Part shown: positions 1 to 8,200 of the stretch, piece by piece
Numbering within the stretch: the stretch's first letter is position 1
Layout: every line of letters begins with the position of its first letter
Assembly: GCF_013401515.1 (NCBI RefSeq)
Contig: NZ_CP058529.1
Location: forward strand, 3,348,001-3,412,000
Direction of reading: 5' to 3'
DNA: 64,000 nucleotides
Source of the DNA: Halorarum halophilum
Lineage (GTDB): Archaea > Halobacteriota > Halobacteria > Halobacteriales > Haloferacaceae
Notes under the pieces: generated by a model
Seen by the model: only the letters and a program-made list of their open reading frames with translations
Databases searched by the model: none
Told to the model about the DNA's origin: nothing
Made by a program: the position numbers and the translations under genes

Positions 1-377
1 GCGAACCGCCCCTCCCCGCAGCCGACCTCCTCCTGGAACACCACCACCAGGTCGGCCGAATCCCGTTCGTCCACGAGTTCGAACGACACGTTGCTCCCGG
101 CGTAGCGCTGCGAGTTGGTCTCCCAGTGGTCGAGTTCCCGCTCCGCGAGCGCGTCGAGCGCCGGCGAATCGTCCCCCTCGTGTGCGACGTGGACCCGAAC
201 TGTGGTCCGCCTCCACGGGTTGTCGGCCGCCGCCGAGTCGGTGAACCGGTCGACCGTCGGGAGCGTGGCCTCCTCCGCGACGGCGGGGTAACCCATCGTT
301 ACCACCGTACCGAGGAGCGCGAGGAGGAGTCCGAGTTTCGCGACTCCCCGCGCGGACGGGACGGCGGTCCGGGACAT
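1..377 (-). CDS. Secreted or membrane-anchored protein, C-terminus beyond window
   Basis: Open from an ATG at 377 down to base 1 with no stop, so about 125 residues are visible and the C-terminus is missing. A hydrophobic segment at residues 14-36 ending in PAVA looks like a signal peptide or membrane anchor. The mature part is acidic. It contains an ALDALAERELDHW helix followed by a strand-rich section and a DLVVVFQEE strand, reminiscent of the N-terminal half of secreted zincin-like proteins, but the part that would hold a catalytic HExxH lies outside the window. The family is not identified. Confidence 0.6.
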   Translation of the reverse strand, partial: MSRTAVPSARGVAKLGLLLALLGTVVTMGYPAVAEEATLPTVDRFTDSAAADNPWRRTTVRVHVAHEGDDSPALDALAERELDHWETNSQRYAGSNVSFELVDERDSADLVVVFQEEVGCGEGRF

Positions 378-594
378 AGCCTATCAGATGGGTGTCCGGT
401 CATGAACCTTTGGCAACCACTAATTCGTGAACGAGCCACGAGCCCCCAGTTCACGACAGTATTCGACCGGTGGGTTCCGGGACCGCACGTAGGTTCGTCC
501 GTCATCGCGCGGCCGCTCACGAGCGAATGCGATGTTCACTCCCGGAAACACACCTCTGTGGGAGGCCCGTGACGTTCGAGAGCGGCGTTCGCCG

Positions 595-909
595 TCAGGA
601 TTCGAAGGACGCGAGCGTCTCGCGCTCGCTCGACCCGTTGCGGAGGCGCAGGCGGCGCTTGTCGTAGGCGCGGTCGAGGTCGAGCAACTGGCGCTGGCGG
701 CTGACGAGGTAACCGTCGACGTCGCTCAGGTCGGTCGGATGGGCGGTCCGGATCCACACCGGACGGCGACCCGACTCGGAGAGCCCGCGGGCCCAGGCCT
801 CGGCGGCGGCGCGGCTCTCGAAGGCGTGCCGGATCCCGTCGCGGTTGACGAGCCCCCCGACCGCGCCGTTGGCCTTCCGGGCCGACGGTTTCACCTCGAC
901 CTCGTACAC
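595..909 (-). CDS. Haloarchaeal conserved hypothetical protein (104 aa)
   Basis: Starts with GTG at 909 (MYEVEVKPSARK). An A/T-rich TATA-like box sits about 27 bases upstream, so the message is probably leaderless. The protein is small, soluble and mixed-charge, with a basic C-terminal third (QRQLLDLDRAYDKRRLRLRN). The region around residues 20-60 reads like a compact alpha/beta unit (GIRHAFESRAAAEAWARGL, then RPVWIRTAHP), similar in style to small haloarchaeal domains that modify or bind charged ligands, but no function can be assigned. It has no obvious partner in an operon. Confidence 0.7.
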   Translation of the reverse strand: MYEVEVKPSARKANGAVGGLVNRDGIRHAFESRAAAEAWARGLSESGRRPVWIRTAHPTDLSDVDGYLVSRQRQLLDLDRAYDKRRLRLRNGSSERETLASFES

Positions 910-931
910 TGGTGGGGGTTACGCGGCCTGG

Positions 932-941
932 TATTTAAAAA
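932..941 (-). promoter_or_regulatory. TATA-like box for the 595-909 gene
   Basis: On the minus strand this reads TTTTTAAATA, centred about 27 bases upstream of the GTG start at 909. That is the expected distance for a leaderless haloarchaeal transcript. It is one of the few A/T runs in the area and lies in the gap of 39 bases between two minus-strand genes. Confidence 0.55.
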
Positions 942-948
942 TCCCAGC

Positions 949-1296
949 TCAGAGCAGGTGCGAGAGGTTCCAGAGGCCGACCAGCCCGAACCACGTCGCG
1001 CAGCCGAGGTACACCGTCGCTCGTAGCCCCGGAACGTACCAGTCGGGCGTCCCGCCGTCGGTGATCCGGTCGACGAGGACGCCCGACTCGGCGAGCAGCC
1101 CGACCACGACCATCGTGACGACCGTCAGCACCGCCATCCCGCCGACCGGTCCGAACGCGGCCATCAGCGCCCGCGAGAGCGGCACCGACTCCCGGACCGA
1201 GTCGGATAGCGAGAGCACGACGACCGTCGAGACGGCGTCCAGTCCCTTGCCGGCGAGCAGCGCGGCCGCGAGCGTCAGCCGGCGACGTGGGAGCAT
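949..1296 (-). CDS. Small integral membrane protein (115 aa)
   Basis: Three to four hydrophobic segments can be seen: about residues 6-30 (with LLAGKGLDAVSTVVVL), 42-68 (GPVGGMAVLTVVTMVVVGLL) and 88-112. An Asp in the first helix followed by a Ser/Thr pair (LDAVST) and a Gly-rich second helix resemble DUF5658-like archaeal membrane proteins, but the match is only by eye. It starts at ATG 1296 and ends 40 bases upstream of the 595-909 gene on the same strand. The function is unknown. Confidence 0.65.
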   Translation of the reverse strand: MLPRRRLTLAAALLAGKGLDAVSTVVVLSLSDSVRESVPLSRALMAAFGPVGGMAVLTVVTMVVVGLLAESGVLVDRITDGGTPDWYVPGLRATVYLGCATWFGLVGLWNLSHLL

Positions 1297-1336
1297 ACCG
1301 GGGTCGACGACCCCGGAGGAGAAATGTCTACGGGCG

Positions 1337-2959
1337 CTACTCGGCGGGGTCCGCGTCCGACCCGTCGCCTGTCGTCCGGTCGCCGTCCGTCGTTCGCCCG
1401 CCGTCCGCTCGGGCGTCCACTTCCCCGGGACCGTCGGTTGCCTCCGCCTCCTCGGCGAGCAGGCGGTCGAGCGCGTCGACCGCGGCCTCGACGCTGGCGC
1501 GGGTGATGTCGGCGTCCGCGGCCGACACCGTGGCCGTGCGGTCGCCGCGGCGCATCGTCACCTCGACGGCGACGACGGCGTCTGTGCCGCCCGTCACCGC
1601 GTCGACGTGGTACGACTCCAGCGCCGCGTTCGCGTCTGGGCCGAGCGCCGTCCGGACCGCCTCGACAGCGGCGTCGACCGGGCCGCTCCCGGTGCCGGCC
1701 GAGGTCCGCTCCTCGTCCTCGACGCGGAGGCGGACGCTCGCGGTCGGCACGTCGCCGCCGCTCGTCGCCGAGAGCGACAGCAGTTCGACCCGGCGCTCGC
1801 GCTCCTTCCCGAGCACGTCCGTGGCGACGGCGCGGAGGTCCGCGTCCGTGACGCGCTTGCCACGATCGCCGAGGTCCTTCACGCGGGCGACGATCGCGTC
1901 GAGTTCGTCGTCGTCGGGGTCGAAGTCCTGCTCGGAGAGGGCGGCCTTCACGCCGGCCCGTCCGGCGTGTTTCCCGAGGACGAGGCGTCGCTCGCGGCCG
2001 ACCGTCTCGGGCGGGTACGGCTCGTACATCCGGCCGTCCTTCAGCGTGCCGTCGGTGTGGATGCCGCTCTCGTGGGCGAACGCGTTGTCGCCGACGACGG
2101 CCTTGTTCGCGCCGAGCGGGACGCCCGTGGCGTCGGCGACGCGGCGGGCGAGCCGGTACAGCGTCTCGAGGTCGAGCGTCTCGACGCCATAGCAGCGCTC
2201 CAGCGCGACGGCGACCTCCTCGAGCGCGACGTTGCCGGCGCGTTCGCCCACGCCGTTGACGGTGGCGTGGACGAGGTCGGCGCCCGCGTTCAGCCCGGCC
2301 AGCACGTTCGCGTTCGCCAGCCCGAGGTCGTCGTGGGTGTGGACCGACACCGGGCCGTGGGTCGCCAGCGTCGAGACGACCTCCGCGGTTCGCTCCGGCG
2401 ATGCGGCCCCGACGGTGTCGCAGTAGCAGACGCGGTGCGCGCCGGCGTCCATCGAGACCGCCGAGAGCCGGTCGAGGAACTCGAGGTCGCCCCTGGAGCC
2501 GTCCTCGCCGAGCACCTCGACCCAGAGGCCGTGATCCCGGGCGTACTCCACCAGTTCGATGGTTCGCTCGAGGACGCCCTCGCGCGAGGAGCCCACCTTC
2601 GTCTCGACGTGGCGGTCGCTGGCGGGGACGACGAGGTTCACGCCGTCCACGTCGCAGTCAAGCGCGTGGTCGACGTCCGCGCGCACGCCGCGAGCGAAGC
2701 TGGTGACGGTGGCGTCGAGCCCGAGTCCGGCGACCCGGCTGATCGTCTCGCGCTCACCGGCGCTGGTGCACGCGGAGCCCGCCTCCACGAAGTCGACGGC
2801 GGCGGCGTCGAGGTCGCGGGCAATCTCGGCCTTCTCGTCGGCCGAGAGCGAGACGCCGGGCATCTGCTCCCCGTCGCGGAGCGTGGTGTCGAGGAACGTT
2901 ACGTCGGTCGAATCGAGGGGAGGTGTGTTGTGGGCGTTACGCCCGAATAAAACGGTCAC
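1337..2959 (-). CDS. 2-isopropylmalate synthase / (R)-citramalate synthase family protein
   Basis: Member of the HMGL-like acyltransferase family, which condenses acetyl-CoA with a 2-oxoacid at the head of leucine or pyruvate-derived isoleucine synthesis. The TIM-barrel signature LDTTLRDGEQ is at residues 23-32, the metal-binding HTHDD at 207-211 and GVGERAGN at 236-243. A C-terminal allosteric LeuA_dimer-like domain spans about residues 385-510, followed by a 30-residue acidic and Thr-rich tail. The GTG at 2959 is the only usable in-frame start before the catalytic motif. Sequence reading alone does not separate citramalate synthase from isopropylmalate synthase. No other leu or ilv genes are in the window. 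Confidence 0.9.
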   Translation of the reverse strand: MTVLFGRNAHNTPPLDSTDVTFLDTTLRDGEQMPGVSLSADEKAEIARDLDAAAVDFVEAGSACTSAGERETISRVAGLGLDATVTSFARGVRADVDHALDCDVDGVNLVVPASDRHVETKVGSSREGVLERTIELVEYARDHGLWVEVLGEDGSRGDLEFLDRLSAVSMDAGAHRVCYCDTVGAASPERTAEVVSTLATHGPVSVHTHDDLGLANANVLAGLNAGADLVHATVNGVGERAGNVALEEVAVALERCYGVETLDLETLYRLARRVADATGVPLGANKAVVGDNAFAHESGIHTDGTLKDGRMYEPYPPETVGRERRLVLGKHAGRAGVKAALSEQDFDPDDDELDAIVARVKDLGDRGKRVTDADLRAVATDVLGKERERRVELLSLSATSGGDVPTASVRLRVEDEERTSAGTGSGPVDAAVEAVRTALGPDANAALESYHVDAVTGGTDAVVAVEVTMRRGDRTATVSAADADITRASVEAAVDALDRLLAEEAEATDGPGEVDARADGGRTTDGDRTTGDGSDADPAE

Positions 2960-2975
2960 GAGTCATGACACTCTA

Positions 2976-3050
2976 CTCCCCCTCCACGCCGGGGAGGGAT
3001 AAACGGGGCCAACCGGACAGACCGGTCTGTCGGGCGGGCAAGAATTGCCC
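2976..3050. promoter_or_regulatory. Palindrome and hairpins upstream of the acyl synthase gene
   Basis: Three symmetric elements crowd the 108-base gap. The first is a GC hairpin with arms CTCCCC at 2976-2981 and GGGGAG at 2991-2996. The second is a perfect 16-base palindrome GACAGACCGGTCTGTC at 3016-3031. The third is a hairpin GGGCAA-GAA-TTGCCC at 3036-3050. The palindrome lies about 57 bases upstream of the GTG at 2959, a plausible operator position. The GGGCAA hairpin is just past the DUF192 stop and could end that transcript. No regulator is known from the sequence. Confidence 0.45.
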
Positions 3051-3067
3051 ACCGAGCGGGGGTCCGG

Positions 3068-3439
3068 TCACTCCCGGAGTTCGATCCGATCCCCGACCGC
3101 CACGCCGTCGGCCGCGCCGGCCGGGAGTTCGATCACCGTGTCGGCCCGGCCGAAGCCGAGTCCGAGCCACGGGCGGAGGCGCTTCCGCTTCGTCACCTCG
3201 CCGTCGACGAGCCAGAGGGCGTCGATGGCGAACGGGACGAACACCATGTGGAGGTCGCGCGAGCCGACGCCGTCGAACGGGAAGACGAGCGCGTAGCCCT
3301 CCGGGATCGACCGGCGGAACATCAGCCCGCGCGCCTTCGCGAGGAACGAGTCCGCCGACTCGGCGTCGGTCGCGAGCACGTCCCCCTCGGCGTCGTCGAC
3401 ACCGTCGTCATCGTCGGCGGCGTAGTGGACGACCTGCAC
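3068..3439 (-). CDS. DUF192 family protein (about 123 aa)
   Basis: Recognised by the DUF192 core: KARGLMFRRSIPEGYALVFPF, then LHMVFVPFAIDALWLVDGEV and a final ADTVIELPAGAADGVAVGD. This is a small beta-rich family common in archaea and bacteria with no settled biochemical role. The start chosen is GTG at 3439 (MQVVHYAADD), which matches the usual short N-terminus. A GTG at 3463 would add eight residues. An acidic insert (DDDDGVDDAEGD) near the N-terminus is typical of halophile versions. It precedes the acyl synthase gene by 108 bases, probably as a separate unit. Confidence 0.8.
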   Translation of the reverse strand: MQVVHYAADDDDGVDDAEGDVLATDAESADSFLAKARGLMFRRSIPEGYALVFPFDGVGSRDLHMVFVPFAIDALWLVDGEVTKRKRLRPWLGLGFGRADTVIELPAGAADGVAVGDRIELRE

Positions 3440-3489
3440 GTCGCGTCGGTCCCGGGGGCACAACTTGACGGTTCCGCTCCTGTGGGGGA

Positions 3490-3506
3490 TTCTATATAGC
3501 GAAATG
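3490..3506. repeat. Left copy of a short inverted repeat (TATAGCGAAATG)
   Basis: TATAGCGAAATG at 3495-3506 is the exact reverse complement of CATTTCGCTATA at 4452-4463. The two copies bracket the HNH-like gene at a distance of about 960 bases. The wider left site is itself an imperfect palindrome (ATTC-N8-GAAAT). It is A/T-rich and sits in the divergent gap between the DUF192 gene and the HNH-like gene, so it may overlap promoters. Confidence 0.5.
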
Positions 3507-3615
3507 CGGTGCAGAAACGCACGCAGTCGTGGGGTTTCATGACAGTCACGACCAGCCGGCAGCGACGCTCCTCCCGCCGAGAAGGGCTTATCCGGGAGGA
3601 CGAACCAGGACCGGT

Positions 3616-4326
3616 ATGGAGGAGACGCCGGACGGGACGCCCGTCGGCGTGGACGACCCGTACGAACACGCCAGTCCCTGCGATCACCTCACCGGCGACG
3701 GGCGGTGTCGCTACGCCCTCGACTACGCGGGCCAGGACACGGAGTTCGCCGCCGACCGACGCGCGGACGACTACGAGTGCCTCGTGGCCGACGAGGACGC
3801 CGACTGGCCGGACTGCCCCCACTACCGATCGACCACAGACGGGAAGTCGTGTGCGCGCTGCGGGCTGGAGGAGGTCAGGATGGCCCACGACGCGAGGCGT
3901 CCGCTCGTCGAGGAACATCACCTCTCGTACGGTTCGGGGCGAAGCCCCGGAAACGGAGGTGGCGCCGCCGCCGAGGAGGGGAGCGGGGGGCGAGGGGATC
4001 GCCGGTCGGACGGTCGCCCACGCCCCAGCTCGGAACGGGACGGCTGGAGTCGCGACCGGAAGACCGAGGACCCCGGGGTCGCATCGGGGAGTGACACCCG
4101 GGACGACGGGAGCGATCGCGACGCCGACGGGGACGACACGCCGACCCACGAGATCACGGTCGGCCTCTGTCGCTGGTGCCACGCGAAAGTTCACAGGGGG
4201 TTCGCCCGGGTGGACGACGACGCGAACCCGGATCCGGAGGCCATCGCCGAACGCGAGTCGCGGCGCGGCACCGAGATGGGGGAGTTCGGCTTCTCGACCG
4301 CACGCGAGCGACGCCGGAACGAGTAG
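3616..4326 (+). CDS. HNH-like zinc protein (236 aa)
   Basis: Probable two-CxxC zinc fold of HNH-nuclease type. SCARCG (C79, C82) is followed by a His pair at 101-102, and LCRWCHAKVH (C185, C188, H189, H193) closes the fold. This is the layout of HNH proteins, in which the second CxxC precedes the last catalytic or metal His. The two halves are separated by about 75 residues of Gly/Ser/Asp/Arg-rich disordered sequence. Four further Cys (22, 31, 55, 67) with His neighbours suggest a second metal site at the N-terminus. The start is ATG 3616. Nuclease activity is inferred, and the linker makes a purely structural zinc protein possible. Confidence 0.75.
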   Translation: MEETPDGTPVGVDDPYEHASPCDHLTGDGRCRYALDYAGQDTEFAADRRADDYECLVADEDADWPDCPHYRSTTDGKSCARCGLEEVRMAHDARRPLVEEHHLSYGSGRSPGNGGGAAAEEGSGGRGDRRSDGRPRPSSERDGWSRDRKTEDPGVASGSDTRDDGSDRDADGDDTPTHEITVGLCRWCHAKVHRGFARVDDDANPDPEAIAERESRRGTEMGEFGFSTARERRRNE

Positions 4327-4426
4327 GCGCGAAGCGGCGTTGGTCCCTCCCGAACTTTATAACGCTCAAGGAGGTAATTCGGCAGCCTCAGTAACTCATA
4401 GCCCAGGTTTCGAGGAGGAAGGTCGG

Positions 4427-4447
4427 ATGGCTGATTTCAGCGAATGA
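4427..4447 (+). other. Six-codon open frame with strong Shine-Dalgarno
   Basis: ATG at 4427 opens MADFSE and stops with TGA at 4445-4447. GAGGAGG at 4412-4418 is ideally spaced upstream, and a TATA box lies 65-70 bases before the ATG. Most haloarchaeal messages here look leaderless, so a strong ribosome site before so short a frame is odd. It may be a translated leader, a decayed gene start or chance. Confidence 0.25.
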
Positions 4448-4451
4448 ATCA

Positions 4452-4469
4452 CATTTCGCTATATGAAAT
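4452..4469. repeat. Right copy of the inverted repeat, inside a palindrome
   Basis: CATTTCGCTATA at 4452-4463 mirrors the copy at 3495-3506. It lies in ATTTC-N7-GAAAT (4453-4469), a dyad that looks like a binding site for a dimeric regulator. It is 160 bases upstream of guaAa. Confidence 0.5.
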
Positions 4470-4627
4470 ATTTCTCAGAGCGTCCATTCGTCGATGAGTC
4501 GAGTTTCCCCTTCGATTTTGGGGTGATTTCGGGTCCAACACGGGCAACCCCAGATTCCCGGGAAGGTGCCGTGCGAGCAGTTCGCGCGAAGCGGACTGCT
4601 TTTCACCGCGTCCGCGCTAGGCCCGCC

Positions 4628-5182
4628 ATGAGCGAGCCGCGAATCGTGGTCATCGACAACCACGGGCAGTTCACCCACCTCGAAGGCCGGGCCCTCCGGG
4701 ACGCAGGGGTGGACACGGAGATCCTGGACAACGACACGCCGCCGGGCGACATCGACGCCGACGGGCTGGTGCTCTCTGGCGGGCCGAGCATGGACCGCAT
4801 CGGTCGCACCGAGGAGTACCTCGACCTGGACGTGCCCGTGCTGGGCATCTGTCTCGGCCTGCAGGCAATCGCCGAGCTGCTCGGCGGCACCGTCGAGTCG
4901 GGCGACTACGGCGGGTACGCCGACGTCGACGTGACGATCACCGACGACGACGACCCGCTGGTCGGGTCGCTCGCCCCGGGGACGCGCACCTGGGCGAGCC
5001 ACGCGGACGAGGTGAAGGCGGTCCCCGACGGGTTCCACGTCACCGCCGACAGCGACGTCTGCGGGGTGGAGGCGATGAGCGATCCGGACCGGGACCTGTA
5101 CGGCGTCCAGTGGCACCCCGAGGTGTCCCACACCGAGCGCGGGCAGGAGGTCTTCGAGAACTTCGTCGAGATCTGTCGCTAG
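4628..5182 (+). CDS. guaAa: GMP synthase, glutamine amidotransferase subunit A
   Basis: Archaeal stand-alone GATase subunit that releases ammonia from glutamine for the ATP-pyrophosphatase subunit, which aminates XMP to GMP. The class I triad is visible: Cys75 in LGICLG, His163 and Glu165 in WHPEV. The 184-residue length is normal for the split archaeal enzyme. The start is ATG 4628 (MSEPRIVVIDNHGQFTHL). The partner subunit (guaAb) is not in this window. A weak A/T run (CTTTTCA) about 27 bases before the ATG suggests a leaderless message. Confidence 0.95.
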   Translation: MSEPRIVVIDNHGQFTHLEGRALRDAGVDTEILDNDTPPGDIDADGLVLSGGPSMDRIGRTEEYLDLDVPVLGICLGLQAIAELLGGTVESGDYGGYADVDVTITDDDDPLVGSLAPGTRTWASHADEVKAVPDGFHVTADSDVCGVEAMSDPDRDLYGVQWHPEVSHTERGQEVFENFVEICR

Positions 5183-5268
5183 ATCTCTCGTTCGTCGTCG
5201 TCGCTGTTGACCGTTCTCTCCCGGAACCCCGCTCACGAACGGGATTTCGCCGGGCCCGCGACGTCCTC

Positions 5269-8200
5269 CTAACTAGTCGGTGGAACAGGCGACGACAACA
5301 GTGACTCGAACACCTTCCCTTCGGCCTTCCGGAGGTGCTGGTGGAACGTCGACGGGGCGATGTCGAGCGACTCGGCGACGGCCTCGCCGGCCGCATCTCG
5401 GGGCCACTCGAAGAAACCCGCGTGGTAGGCGGCTTCGAGGGCCGCTCGCTGGCGGTCGGTGAGGTCCGAAGCGAGAACGTGACTGACGTGTTCGGCCGTC
5501 TCGTCGCGTCGGGCGATCTGGCGGCGCTTCAACAGATCCGCAGCGGGGTAGATCGCCTTCACGGCGTCGATGACCCGCCGGACGTGCGTCTCCGGGGACA
5601 GGTGGATGGTCATCCGGTAGTCGCCGTCCTCGATGACGGCGTTCTCGATGGACCCGCCCAGGGAGGCGACAGTCGACAGCACCGGCGGCTCGGAGAGCCG
5701 AAGTTCGAAGTCACCCCTCCCGTCGGCGGTTCGGAACGTCACGTCGACCCAGTGGGGAACTTTCTCGACGAGGGCCTCGACGTCGTCGACCGCATCCTCC
5801 GTTGCACTCCCGTAGATGAGGTACTCGCCACCCCTGATGGGGACTGTGTGGTCGAGCGTGATCGTGCCGTCGGGTGGAGCGTCGACGCCGAACCCGGCGA
5901 ACGCGTCCCGGATGCCGAACTGGAGTTCCACGACCTCGTCGCTCATCAGCGCCCGCTTGCGGTCGGCGGCGGCGATCGCGTGGGCGACGACCTCGCCGAG
6001 CTGTCCGATCACCTCGCGTTCCTGGCCTTCGAACGCGTCCGGTCGTTCGGCGGACACGTTCAGGACGCCGTACGTCGTGTCCCCGTGGACGAACGGGACA
6101 GCGGCGGACGACCTGACGCCGTGCTCCTCGGCGGTACCGCGCCACGGGCCGTGACGAGAATCGGTCCGAACGTCGCGTATCGGCTGAATCTCGCCCGTTC
6201 GAATGGCTCGTTCCATGGCCCTCTCGCCGCGTTCACCGTCGGGACCGACGGCTACCTCGGTGCCGTCCAGGCCCCCCTCCGCGCCGGCCTCGGTTCGCAC
6301 GTCCACCGTCCGCGCGGTACCGTCGACGTCGCCGATCCATGCGGAGAGGTACGAGTCCGCGTCGGCGAGGTGCTCGCAGACCGTCGCCTCGATCTCCTCG
6401 CGGGAGGACTGTTCGACGACGACGTCGGTGATGCCCCGGAAGACGCCGTTGATCTCGTCGAGGGCCGTGAGGCGTTCGCGCTGGCGTTCGAGTTCGCGCT
6501 CCCGCTTCACGCGGTCGGTGATGTCCTGGGACATCGCGGTGGCGGCGAAGACGTCGCCGTCGTCGTCACGAACCGGGACGAAGTGGAACTCGTAGACCCT
6601 GTCGCCGATCGCCTCCTCGAACGTGGCGGTCTCGCCGTCGAGGGCGGCCTCGTAGTGCGGGACGACGACGTCCGCGATCACCCGTGGCAGTGCGTCGCGA
6701 AGGCGGTTCCCTTCGAGATCTGTTCGCGTCAGGGTGTCTTCCCCCTCCATCGTACCGCCAAAGGTGACGTACCGAAGGTCTCGGTCGACGAGGGCGACGG
6801 CGCCGCTGGGAAAGTGATCGACGAGCGTCTGGAAGTGGCGTCTCGCCTCCTGGAGTTCGCGCTCCCGCTCGACCCGCTCGGTCACATCCCTGGCTACGCC
6901 ACATCGGCCGGACCGCTCACCGTACTGGTACGGATCGAAGCGGCCCTCGACGGGGACTGTGTCACCGTCGGCGGTTCGAAGGTCGAATTCGAGCGTCGCG
7001 TCGTCCAGCCTCCCGGCGACGACCTCGCGTTCGAGTTCGTTCGCCGTCTCGTTGACGTCGACGCTGGTCACGAGCGTGGGACGCCGGCCCAGCAGTTCGG
7101 AGCGGTCGTATCCGGTGAGCTCACAGAAGGCCTCGTTGACCAGGATGAAGCGACCCCCCTCGTCGAGCGCGTACACGCCGTCGGGAACGGTCTCCGTGAT
7201 CGTCTCGTACAGTTCGAGTTCGCGTTCGCGCTCCTTGCGCTCGGTGACGTCGGTGAAGTACACCGACAGGCCGGACGGCGACGGGTAGATCCGGACGGAC
7301 TCCCAGGTTCCGGGCGGATCGGAGAACCGCTCGAACGTCGTGGACTCCTGCGTGGCCATCGCCGTCTCGAACCGATCGCGAATCGGATCGTCGGCGGACA
7401 CGGACAGCGCCTCCCAGACGGTTCGTCCGAGGAGGTCTGCCTCGGTGTGGCCTATGAACTCCTCGGCCCGGTCGTTGACGTGACTGAACCGGAACTCGTC
7501 GTCGAGTGCATAGAACGCGTCGTCGATCCGTTCGAACACCTCCTGCAGTTCGTGCTCGAGTTCGTCGCGCTGGCGTTCGAGGCGATGGGCCTGTTCCTTG
7601 AGTGGGGTGATATCCCTCCCGGTCGTGACCACCCGCTCGACCTCGCCGTCGGCGTCCAGAATCGGCGCGGTGTTCACGGAGTGCCACCGGAACTCGCCGT
7701 CTCCGACGTCGATCCTGGCCTGCCAGTCGGACACGGGTTCACCGGTCGCCACCGTCCGCGAGAAGGGATGGTCGGCGGGGGGAACGGGGTTCCCGTCGGC
7801 ATCGCGGATCGCCAGGTCCGACGGCGTGTAGGACTCGACCCGATCATCGGGAATCCCGAGGAGGTCCTTCGCGCGTTCGTTGAGCCGCTGGACCTCACCG
7901 TCGCGGGTCCGGACGGTGATGCCCACCGGGCTCGTGTTCAGGATCCGATTGAGGAGGTCGCTCTCCCGCTCCATCCGCTCTTCAATCCGTCGCCGAACGA
8001 CGAGGTTGCCGAGTTCTGCAGCCACCGACGAGACCGTCTCGACGAGTCGCTCGTCCGTCTCTCGGGCCTGACTCATGCCGAACATGAGCACGGCCACGAC
8101 GTCGTCGCCGTCGACGATCGGAACGCCCAGCGAGGATCTCATGCCCTCGCGGAGGGCCGTCTCGAACCGGGGATACATCGCGGGAGTTTCGGTCGGGAGG

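Larger units (their letters stand above)
4327..4627 (+). other. 301-base gap between the HNH-like gene and guaAa
   Basis: It holds a good TATA box (TTTATAA at 4356-4362), two Shine-Dalgarno-like runs (GGAGG at 4370-4374, GAGGAGG at 4412-4418), a six-codon open frame, the right-hand inverted repeat, a 10-base palindrome GAAATATTTC at 4465-4474 and a hairpin (AGCAGT at 4576-4581 pairing with ACTGCT at 4595-4600) followed by TTT. No further protein gene was seen. Confidence 0.5.

Noticed and set aside
845-2950. 701-codon plus-strand frame opposite the acyl synthase
   Set aside because: Shadow frame; LDTTLRDGEQ and HTHDD are on the minus strand.
2930-2968. Nine-codon frame (MTRDRFIRA) overlapping the start of the acyl synthase as a leader peptide
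   Set aside because: It has no run of Leu, Ile or Val codons as an attenuator would need and no coupled hairpin pair; likely chance.
4571-4604. Hairpin before guaAa as a purine riboswitch
   Set aside because: A six-base stem with a 13-base loop only; no conserved three-way junction of a purine riboswitch is visible.
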